NCBI GenBank assembly: GCA_023426425.1
Contig: JAFAAT010000323.1
Coordinates: 1 to 17,251, forward strand
Direction of reading: 5' to 3'
DNA: 17,251 nt
Source of the DNA: Bacteroidota bacterium
Lineage (GTDB): Bacteria > Bacteroidota > Bacteroidia > Chitinophagales > Chitinophagaceae
Shown here: piece by piece, positions 1-5,329 of the stretch
How the letters are laid out: each line of letters begins with the position of its first letter
Numbering within the stretch: position 1 is the stretch's first letter
Position numbers and translations under genes: made by a program
The notes under the pieces: generated by a model
What the model saw: only the letters and a program-made list of their open reading frames with translations
Databases searched by the model: none
Told to the model about the DNA's origin: nothing

Positions 1-303
1 CTTGTTCTGGATGTCGGCATTCATTATTCTGGCTGGACAAGCGAGGAGGCACTCAACTACTGGAAGGTCACTATTCCCGGACAGGATGCAATTGCCGAAA
101 GAGAGGTAACGCGGGTAACGAACTGGTGCGGCCAGGCGCTCAGCTATAAGATCGGCGCAAAGGCAATCATGGAAATGCGATCGGCCTGGCTCGCCGGCAA
201 TCCCTCCCGACCACCCAGGGATTTTCACACCTGCTTTATAGCAGCTGGTCTTCGTCCTCTACCCGTCATTGCACAACAGTTAAAAACCTCAATGCCATGT
301 TGA
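1..303 (+). CDS. DUF885 family protein, C-terminal 100 residues (5' end outside window)
   Basis: The first reading frame is open from base 1 to a TGA at 301-303 and gives 100 residues. They match the end of DUF885 proteins as I remember the family: a GWTSEEAL segment, then GQALSYKIG, then an FH...AAGLRPLPVI stretch close to the C-terminus. DUF885 proteins are usually around 550-600 residues, secreted or lipoproteins, and are thought to be metallopeptidase-like because of a conserved histidine motif; that part would lie upstream and is not visible here, so activity cannot be judged. The last 7 bases overlap the start of the next gene, so the two are probably co-transcribed and translationally coupled. 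Family assignment is fairly firm; function is unknown. Confidence 0.8.
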   Translation, partial: LVLDVGIHYSGWTSEEALNYWKVTIPGQDAIAEREVTRVTNWCGQALSYKIGAKAIMEMRSAWLAGNPSRPPRDFHTCFIAAGLRPLPVIAQQLKTSMPC

Positions 304-1166
304 AAATACTTTTACTGCTGCCAGCACTTGGCTTTGGTCTCTCTGTCTCCGGACAGGAAACTGTATTGCTCCATGAGGAGAAAGTAGAGAATGCCTATCC
401 TCGCTTATCACGGGACGGAAAGAAAATACTCTACCAGTCAAACAGAACAGGCAAGTGGCAGATCTTTATCATGGATACCCAAAGCGACAAACAGTTCCCT
501 TTAACCAATGACAATTTCAACAACAACTTCCCTGACTGGAATACCGACGGAACTCAGATCGCCTTCGTCAGCGACAGGGATGGCAATGAAGAAATCTATC
601 TCATCAACTCGGATGGTACAGGACTAAAGCGCCTGACTTCCGACCCTCAGCGTGATATCCATCCCTATTTTAGTCCGGATGGTAGATACGTTCTATTTAA
701 TTCTACCAGGAGCAACGGCTCTCTGGACATCTTCAGGTACGACCTGCAAACAGGCAAGACAGTCCAGCTCACCAATACCCCGAACGACCATGAAACCTGC
801 GCGCGCTATTCGCCTGATATGAAATCAATTGTCTTCCTCCGGAACAACGAAGAAACCGATGACCTGTTTGTCCTGAATCTTACAAACGGTCTGACTGAGA
901 ACGTCTCAAAGACGCCCTATATAACAGACGGCTGGCCGGTGTTTAGTAACGATGGAAACTGGATCTACTATTCATCGATGGAAGGTCAGACCTACAGCAT
1001 CTACAGAATCAGGACCGATGGCACAGGCAAGGAGCAGATCAGTTTTGCTGCACCCGGCGAAGAGCATGCAAGAGTTTTCCTGGCTGATGATGGCCATTCA
1101 CTAATCTACAACCTCAGGAAGGGCGGAACAATAGACATCCGAAGGCTGGATCTTGCGAGCAAATAA
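297..1166 (+). CDS. Secreted PD40/TolB-like six-repeat beta-propeller protein
   Basis: The protein has 289 residues. Residues 1-20 form a signal peptide (hydrophobic LLLLPALGFGLSV, probable cleavage near SGQ). The rest is built from about six PD40 repeats starting near residues 34, 78, 122, 168, 212 and 257, each of the type 'xPxxSPDGxxIxFxSxRxGxxxIYxxD'; clear examples are FSPDG near 126 and SNDG near 217. This fold is that of the TolB propeller, but there is no TolB N-terminal domain and no OmpA or other partner domain, so it is a stand-alone periplasmic or surface propeller, most likely for protein binding. Its ATG lies inside the 3' end of the DUF885 gene (7-base overlap), which also fixes the start. 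The substrate or partner cannot be read from the sequence. Confidence 0.85.
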   Translation: MLKILLLLPALGFGLSVSGQETVLLHEEKVENAYPRLSRDGKKILYQSNRTGKWQIFIMDTQSDKQFPLTNDNFNNNFPDWNTDGTQIAFVSDRDGNEEIYLINSDGTGLKRLTSDPQRDIHPYFSPDGRYVLFNSTRSNGSLDIFRYDLQTGKTVQLTNTPNDHETCARYSPDMKSIVFLRNNEETDDLFVLNLTNGLTENVSKTPYITDGWPVFSNDGNWIYYSSMEGQTYSIYRIRTDGTGKEQISFAAPGEEHARVFLADDGHSLIYNLRKGGTIDIRRLDLASK

Positions 1167-1230
1167 ACATGACCGTCCGCACAACTTCCGGCCTGCCCTT
1201 CAGGAGCTAGCGATATATACCAAGGCTAAT

Positions 1231-2034
1231 TCATTCCTTCACCAGCACCTTCCCCACCACCTGTTCGCCCGTAAGCACCCGCAAGAAATATACACCCGGC
1301 GAATACTGCGAAAGGTCCACTGTGTGGCTACGATCAGATCCCCCGGTCTCAGCAACCAACCTGCCCGAAGGATCCACAACCATAATCCTCTCGATTGGCA
1401 AGGGCGAACTCACGGTAACCATTGAACTTGCCGGATTCGGGAAAACAGAAACTTCCGGGATTTCCATCTCAGGACCTGCCACGTCAAGCCCACATAGATA
1501 ATGAAATGACGTCACCTCCGAACATCCACCTTCGTACCAATGCTTCCGGTCAACCATCAAGCCATGAGTATTTACCACAAATGTTATCGACGGGCAGGTA
1601 TCACAACCAGCAACTATCATTTGTGGGCTGCTGAACGAAAACAAAGTGCCTGTGGCCTCCGGATGCTTGTTTAGTGTAAAACTATCTCCACTACATGCAA
1701 AAACATCAGTTGTCCAGTGGAAAAAACAGCTATCAAATACCTCCACGTAGGCATCGAATGAATCAGCAGTAAAACTGATTGTATCCGTGGCCCACAATGT
1801 AATCCGCTTCTTATCCCAACATGGTTCCAGATAAAGAAAGGAAGTGTCAAACGCCGAAGAATAGTGCACACCATCCACCTTCCATTGCCAGCGGTTTGCA
1901 CCGGTGCTGTTGTTGATCCCTGAAAAACCCTTTCCACTACAGACTTTAGTCCTGGAAAGACTGAAACTGGCATTTGGTTGAGCATCTGCTTTTACTATCC
2001 ATATCAGCAAAATGAGGAGCGTCATATATTTCAT
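1231..2034 (-). CDS. Secreted cysteine-rich protein with PKD-like N-terminus and type IX secretion sorting domain
   Basis: The protein has 267 residues when started at the ATG 2032-2034 (MKYMTLLILL), which puts a normal signal peptide ending around ADAQ at the N-terminus; an ATG six codons upstream only adds MIVLFS and overlaps a promoter-like box. Residues 22-60 (VCSGKGFSGINNS, WQWKVDG) resemble a PKD-type domain. The mature region has eight cysteines (about 32, 72, 103, 114, 144, 147, 171, 181), enough for four disulfides. From about residue 193 there is a typical T9SS type A tail: VFPNPASSMVTV, a VVDPSGRLV strand, SPGVYFLRVLTGEQVVGKVLVKE-like ending. It is therefore expected to cross the outer membrane through T9SS and be anchored or released. 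No enzymatic motif is recognisable. Confidence 0.82.
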   Translation of the reverse strand: MKYMTLLILLIWIVKADAQPNASFSLSRTKVCSGKGFSGINNSTGANRWQWKVDGVHYSSAFDTSFLYLEPCWDKKRITLWATDTISFTADSFDAYVEVFDSCFFHWTTDVFACSGDSFTLNKHPEATGTLFSFSSPQMIVAGCDTCPSITFVVNTHGLMVDRKHWYEGGCSEVTSFHYLCGLDVAGPEMEIPEVSVFPNPASSMVTVSSPLPIERIMVVDPSGRLVAETGGSDRSHTVDLSQYSPGVYFLRVLTGEQVVGKVLVKE

Positions 2035-2040
2035 AGAAAA

Positions 2041-2048
2041 TAAAACTA
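2041..2048 (-). promoter_or_regulatory. Putative -7 box TAGTTTTA for the T9SS cargo gene
   Basis: On the minus strand TAGTTTTA fits the Bacteroidota -7 consensus TAnnTTTG at seven of eight positions and lies 6 nt before the chosen ATG at 2034. If used, the mRNA would begin almost at the start codon. No good -33 TTTG was identified. Inferred by position and by similarity to other boxes in this window. Confidence 0.35.
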
Positions 2049-2114
2049 TCATCTTTCATGCGGCTTCCTACATCATTTAAGCTTGTTTTAGGAATGTTTT
2101 GACGTCAGTGTGGT

Positions 2115-2146
2115 AAACCCTTCCTTTAATGTGCAAAACCCTTCCT
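2115..2146 (+). repeat. Pair of identical 11-bp direct repeats AAACCCTTCCT, 21 bp apart
   Basis: AAACCCTTCCT occurs at 2115-2125 and again at 2136-2146, start to start 21 bp, about two helical turns. A perfect palindrome TGACGTCA sits just upstream at 2100-2107. The pair lies between divergently oriented genes and about 45 bp upstream of the putative -7 box of the DUF3127 gene. It could be an activator or repressor site; this is inference only. Confidence 0.5.
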
Positions 2147-2188
2147 GACGCAAAGCCTGAACCACTGTTTTCGACCTGATTAAATCAT

Positions 2189-2196
2189 TATCTTTG
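2189..2196 (+). promoter_or_regulatory. Putative -7 box TATCTTTG of the DUF3127 gene
   Basis: TATCTTTG is an exact match to the Bacteroidota -7 consensus TAnnTTTG. Transcription would start near 2201-2204, leaving a leader of about 42 nt that is AT-rich and ends in an A-rich stretch (GTAAAGAAA) before the ATG at 2246, as is usual where Shine-Dalgarno sites are not used. The -33 region (around 2165-2172) has only a weak T-rich match. Confidence 0.5.
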
Positions 2197-2245
2197 TCTT
2201 TACACTGAAGAAATATTTTGTTATATATATTAATACGTAAAGAAA

Positions 2246-2671
2246 ATGAGCTTAGAAGTTACTGGTAAACTGGCTGTGAAATACGATACACAACAAGTGA
2301 GTGAACGTTTCAAGAAAAGGGAATTCGTCCTTGAGCTTTCAGAAGAGATCAATGGCAACGTGTACACCAACTACGCGAAAATGCAGCTTGTTCAGACTAA
2401 ATGTGAAATCCTGGACCGCTTCAACGAAGGCGATACGGTAAAGGTAAACTTCAACATCAAAGGCAACAGGTGGGAAAAAGATGGCCGCGTAAACTACATC
2501 ACCAACCTGGATGCCTGGAGAATTGAAGCCGCCAACACAGGTGCACCAGCTCCGGCACCAGCACCCTCCTACAACAACATGAACACCGGCACAAGCCCCA
2601 ACCCCGCACCGGCTACCACCGGCAACTTCTACAACCCCTCACCGGAAAATGTAGATGACCTGCCTTTCTAA
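2246..2671 (+). CDS. DUF3127 protein: OB-fold-like domain, proline/alanine linker and SSB-like DDLPF tail
   Basis: The protein has 141 residues. Residues 1-95 match the DUF3127 family (MSLEVTGKL at the start, KKREFVLE, then YITNLDAWRIE), a small all-beta domain found in Bacteroidota that is thought to resemble an OB fold. Residues 97-131 are a low-complexity linker containing four consecutive AP pairs and many Asn/Thr/Pro. The protein ends VDDLPF, closely resembling the acidic tip (DDDIPF in E. coli) by which single-stranded DNA-binding protein recruits RecO, PriA, RecQ and others. The overall plan (OB domain, disordered linker, acidic tip) is that of SSB, although the N-terminal domain is not the classical SSB sequence. 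A nucleic-acid-binding role is my inference. The gene has its own promoter-like box and terminator and so is monocistronic. Confidence 0.85.
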   Translation: MSLEVTGKLAVKYDTQQVSERFKKREFVLELSEEINGNVYTNYAKMQLVQTKCEILDRFNEGDTVKVNFNIKGNRWEKDGRVNYITNLDAWRIEAANTGAPAPAPAPSYNNMNTGTSPNPAPATTGNFYNPSPENVDDLPF

Positions 2672-2698
2672 GCCTTGCATAAGGGATATTTCATTAAT

Positions 2699-2726
2699 AG
2701 CTGGTGGCAGGTCCACCAGCTTTTTT
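2699..2726 (+). terminator. Rho-independent terminator after the DUF3127 gene
   Basis: A perfect 9-bp stem, AGCTGGTGG (2699-2707) with CCACCAGCT (2713-2721), encloses a 5-nt loop and runs directly into a T tract (2721-2726). It lies 27 nt beyond the stop codon and ends the DUF3127 transcript. It is the clearest terminator in the window. Confidence 0.85.
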
Positions 2727-2763
2727 CTTGCCCGAACTTCAAACTACACCAGCCTGGCAGCCG

Positions 2764-2850
2764 ACTTTTGACTCAATGCAATCAACTTGGGAGATACTTA
2801 GGGGCAACTCTGGAGACACTTCTGAGTAACTTCTGACTAACTTCGGATGT
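2764..2850 (+). repeat. Degenerate 11-bp tandem repeat, consensus ACTTCKGAGWA
   Basis: Six uninterrupted 11-bp units begin at 2785, 2796, 2807, 2818, 2829 and 2840. Positions 1-3 (ACT) and 7 (G) are invariant, position 4 is T in five of six and position 8 is A in five of six. The closest pair, ACTTCTGAGTA and ACTTCTGACTA, differ at one base. A further diverged unit at 2764 (ACTTTTGACTC) is separated from the array by 10 bases, nearly keeping phase. The array lies downstream of the terminator, in non-coding DNA, and its period is close to one helical turn. Function unknown. Confidence 0.75.
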
Positions 2851-3177
2851 GTAATAGCACTACAACGGCGTTATACTATGCTTTAAACACCGCGCTACCA
2901 TAGATATGGGCATTCTTTCTTATGTGATTATAACGCTTTTTTACAGCCGGAGCTTTAATCTCTATCCAACTACAACTGCAAAAAATATCCCGCTCCAACA
3001 GCTATCCCCATTCACCCCGGCTCGGTTTAGGTGCTTGACAAGAAACAGGTTTGCCTCCTGCCAGACACAAAATTATGAATCGCCAAACGCAAACGAATAG
3101 GGCGAATTTGGTGTCTATTACTTATCTTGGAGTTTGATTTCTTAACTATTTTTACAAACTTGGTAAAAAATTTTTCG
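2851..3177. other. Intergenic stretch with no supported gene
   Basis: Between the tandem repeat and the lipoprotein gene I see no tRNA, no convincing open frame and no mobile-element signature. A 64-codon frame at 2906-3100 has no family resemblance and is probably fortuitous. The last 60 bases are AT-rich; TATTTTTA at 3147-3154 could be the -7 box for the gene at 3178, but this is weak. Confidence 0.5.
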
Positions 3178-4221
3178 ATGCGAATACCTTCCCAGGCTTA
3201 TAAGCTGGCTTTTATTGCGCTTTCTGTTGTTGCCGTCACTGGCTGCAAAAGGGAGAACGGTATTGATAATGACACAGTTATAAAGAAACCTTATAGCCTC
3301 TACTTTGGTGATAACTCTGGCGCATTGCAGCATACGAACACAGGTGATACCTCAAGACTGATCTTCGCGTCTGACGGGTTCCCTATCAGGGCACTGGAAA
3401 CCTCTGGTGAAAACATAGTTTTTGTAAAGCGGAACGTTCACCTCAGTCAGGATAACGGAAAGAATTTTAATCCTACAGATAGCTCCGTAAACGCATTCTA
3501 CCTGTCGCTGGATGCCCAGCTAGGGAAACCCTATACACCCTGGCCCTCCATTATCCTCGACGTACCGGAACACGGCAAGCTATATCTTTCAAGTGTCAAG
3601 GGAAAGGGTATCATCTTCAGTGAAGATCATGGTGTCACCTGGAAGGTTGATGATAACTGGGACCAGTTCCTGAATCCAAGCTTTCACACCTCCATCGCGC
3701 GTCTGTCAAATGGCAAGGTTTTCATCCACAACTACAGCTCTGATTCGCTTTATGTCCGCGATAACGGAGGCGACAGCTGGAGCTATGTACACATAAACAC
3801 CATGCTTCCAAAAGGTTCATGGTTTCTGTCTTCTTTCAACAACGCGCTTGTCGCTACTGACATCACCGGCGCAAATGGTGTCTGGTTCAGCGTCAATGAG
3901 GGGAAAGACTGGTCACAATATTCCGGCCTGCCTACAGGAATTCTGTATTCAACAGCAGCACCATTCAATTCGACTTTACTCGTCGGCACCGATGGCAAAG
4001 GAATTTACAGGCTTCAGGGCTCACAGTTCGTGCCTTCAAACAATGGACTTGACGACAACACAACTGTCTATTCAATAGCAGCCAAAGAACAAATCTTCAA
4101 AAACGAAATCAGCAGGAAATTTATTTATCTCGCTACCAGTACCGGGGTCTACAGGAGCGAGGACAATGGCCACAACTGGTCTAAATCCTTCGAAGGTCAT
4201 TTTGTTCAGCTGAACAACTAA
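3178..4221 (+). CDS. Lipoprotein with Asp-box (BNR) repeats, sialidase/YCF48-like beta-propeller
   Basis: The start is taken at the ATG 3178-3180, since the frame reaches back only to a TTG that would spoil the signal peptide. The 347-residue product begins with a hydrophobic segment and lipobox VTGC (Cys23), so it should be a lipid-anchored envelope protein. Five Asp-box motifs of the form SxDxGxxW are visible at residues about 90-97 (SQDNGKNF), 148-155 (SEDHGVTW), 194-201 (RDNGGDSW), 238-245 (SVNEGKDW) and 327-334 (SEDNGHNW). Such motifs mark propellers of the sialidase, YCF48 and sortilin type; no sialidase catalytic Arg triad or FRIP-like motif can be recognised, so I would not call it an enzyme. 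It converges on the next gene with only 4 nt between the stops. Function unknown, probably binding or assembly. Confidence 0.8.
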   Translation: MRIPSQAYKLAFIALSVVAVTGCKRENGIDNDTVIKKPYSLYFGDNSGALQHTNTGDTSRLIFASDGFPIRALETSGENIVFVKRNVHLSQDNGKNFNPTDSSVNAFYLSLDAQLGKPYTPWPSIILDVPEHGKLYLSSVKGKGIIFSEDHGVTWKVDDNWDQFLNPSFHTSIARLSNGKVFIHNYSSDSLYVRDNGGDSWSYVHINTMLPKGSWFLSSFNNALVATDITGANGVWFSVNEGKDWSQYSGLPTGILYSTAAPFNSTLLVGTDGKGIYRLQGSQFVPSNNGLDDNTTVYSIAAKEQIFKNEISRKFIYLATSTGVYRSEDNGHNWSKSFEGHFVQLNN

Positions 4222-4225
4222 AAGA

Positions 4226-4618
4226 CTACTCCGTATCAGGATCTATAAAATCATTCAGGTCGCGCCGCTGCTTTTTAGACGGCCGGCCTGTTTTGCTTTG
4301 ACGCTTGCCCGTATAAAAACTTGTTCCCAGCCTCTGGTTCATCTGCTTGTCTTCTTCAGATGTAAGATCCGCATAATGCTTAATGGCTTCCTCATAGCCC
4401 ACCCTGTTGTGTAGCAGCCCGGTGACTTCTATTGTCCACTTCCTTGCAGGGGTTTTTATGTCATACCTGTCGCCGAGGCCCACAATACGCGAAGGTTTCA
4501 CTGCCGCTCCGTTTAGCTTCACTTTTCCTTCATCTATCGCTGCCGTAGCCTGGGTCCGGGTCTTAAATATTCTGATTGCCCAGAGGTATTTATCCAGTCT
4601 TAGTTTTTCGTTGCTCAT
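4226..4618 (-). CDS. hslR: S4-domain RNA-binding protein, Hsp15-like
   Basis: The protein has 130 residues, close to the 133 of E. coli Hsp15. Residues 6-65 form an S4 domain (RLDKYLWAIRIFKTRTQA, then GKVKLNGAAVKPSRIV), and the C-terminal part is strongly basic with the family's KTGRPSKKQRRDL segment near 109-121. Hsp15 binds 50S ribosomal subunits that carry a nascent chain after premature dissociation and helps recycle them. The match covers the whole length, so orthology is likely, though other stand-alone S4 proteins look similar. It is a single gene, divergent from purN, and its stop lies 4 nt from that of the lipoprotein gene. Confidence 0.85.
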   Translation of the reverse strand: MSNEKLRLDKYLWAIRIFKTRTQATAAIDEGKVKLNGAAVKPSRIVGLGDRYDIKTPARKWTIEVTGLLHNRVGYEEAIKHYADLTSEEDKQMNQRLGTSFYTGKRQSKTGRPSKKQRRDLNDFIDPDTE

Positions 4619-4627
4619 GCTCAGAAA

Positions 4628-4635
4628 TAAAATTA
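4628..4635 (-). promoter_or_regulatory. Putative -7 box TAATTTTA for the Hsp15-like gene
   Basis: TAATTTTA on the minus strand matches TAnnTTTG at seven of eight positions and lies 9 nt before the ATG at 4618. A transcript from it would have a leader of only a few bases. No -33 element was recognised. Confidence 0.35.
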
Positions 4636-4680
4636 GCGATTCATAACAAACAATAATTTACGGCAGTGGATTCGCTTTGT

Positions 4681-4688
4681 TATTTTTA
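4681..4688 (+). promoter_or_regulatory. Putative -7 box TATTTTTA for purN
   Basis: TATTTTTA lies 16 nt before the ATG at 4705 and matches the -7 consensus at seven of eight positions. Together with the box at 4628-4635 it would make a compact divergent promoter region of about 85 bp between the Hsp15-like gene and purN. The region shows no obvious purine riboswitch or PurR-type operator. Confidence 0.35.
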
Positions 4689-4704
4689 CGGGCGAAGATC
4701 ACAC

Positions 4705-5286
4705 ATGCACAACCTAATTATATTTGCATCTGGAAAAGGCTCCAATGCTGCGGCAATTATTGAGTATTTTAAGAAAACCGGGCAGGCTGTAGTTTCTCTT
4801 ATCATCAGCAACAAACCGCAGGCTGGCGTATTAGAAATTGCTGCAGCAGAAGGAATACCCACAATGGTTATCGATCGCGCTGGATTCAATAGCCCTGACT
4901 TCCCGGAAAAGCTAAAAGAATACAATCCCTCATTGCTGGTGCTTGCCGGCTTTTTGTGGAAGGTGCCTGATTCTGTCATCAATGCCTTCCGGAACCAGAT
5001 CATCAACATTCACCCCGCCCTCCTTCCCGGGTATGGAGGCAAAGGCATGTATGGCCAACACGTACATGAAGCCGTACTCGCAGCCAGAGAGAAAACCAGC
5101 GGCATTACTATTCATCTGGTTGACGAGGTTTATGACAATGGGGATGTAATCCTCCAGGCTCATTGCCCCGTCAAATTCGATGATACGGCAGACAGCCTCG
5201 CTGAGAGAATTCATGAACTCGAACACTATTTTTTCCCTAGAACAATAGAATTTCTGTTGAACCAAAAAGGAACTGACACAATATAA
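4705..5286 (+). CDS. purN: Phosphoribosylglycinamide formyltransferase (GART)
   Basis: PurN transfers the formyl group of 10-formyltetrahydrofolate to GAR in the third step of purine synthesis. The 193-residue product has the phosphate-binding loop GKGSN (10-14), the catalytic segment NIHPALLP with Asn101 and His103, the KGMYG loop in place of the E. coli LHTH segment, and the catalytic Asp140 in VDEVYDNGD. Length is typical. The ATG at 4705 is chosen because translation from the earlier in-frame start adds 13 residues before the beginning of the Rossmann strand (MHNLIIFASG). It is not in a pur operon; porZ follows 43 nt later, apparently with its own promoter. Confidence 0.95.
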   Translation: MHNLIIFASGKGSNAAAIIEYFKKTGQAVVSLIISNKPQAGVLEIAAAEGIPTMVIDRAGFNSPDFPEKLKEYNPSLLVLAGFLWKVPDSVINAFRNQIINIHPALLPGYGGKGMYGQHVHEAVLAAREKTSGITIHLVDEVYDNGDVILQAHCPVKFDDTADSLAERIHELEHYFFPRTIEFLLNQKGTDTI

Positions 5287-5310
5287 AAAGCCGGTCCTGC
5301 GTTTATAACT

Positions 5311-5318
5311 TATATTTG
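5311..5318 (+). promoter_or_regulatory. Putative -7 box TATATTTG for porZ-recO
   Basis: TATATTTG is a perfect TAnnTTTG match and lies 11 nt before the ATG at 5330. It would give porZ-recO its own promoter separate from purN, with a very short leader. The -33 position has no TTTG, which lowers confidence. Confidence 0.45.
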
Positions 5319-5329
5319 GTATTGCCGTT

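Noticed and set aside
2906..3100. 64-codon open frame in the intergenic region
   Set aside because: No family resemblance, no signal or promoter-like box placed as for other genes here, and composition unlike the neighbouring proteins.
3107..3130. TTTG and TATCTTGG as promoter of the lipoprotein gene
   Set aside because: Only 12 bp between the two elements instead of about 19-21, and the -7 box has a mismatch.
3127..3177. TTG start of the lipoprotein gene 51 bases upstream
   Set aside because: It would put 17 residues with acidic and aromatic residues before the signal peptide and lipobox, which fit well from the ATG at 3178.
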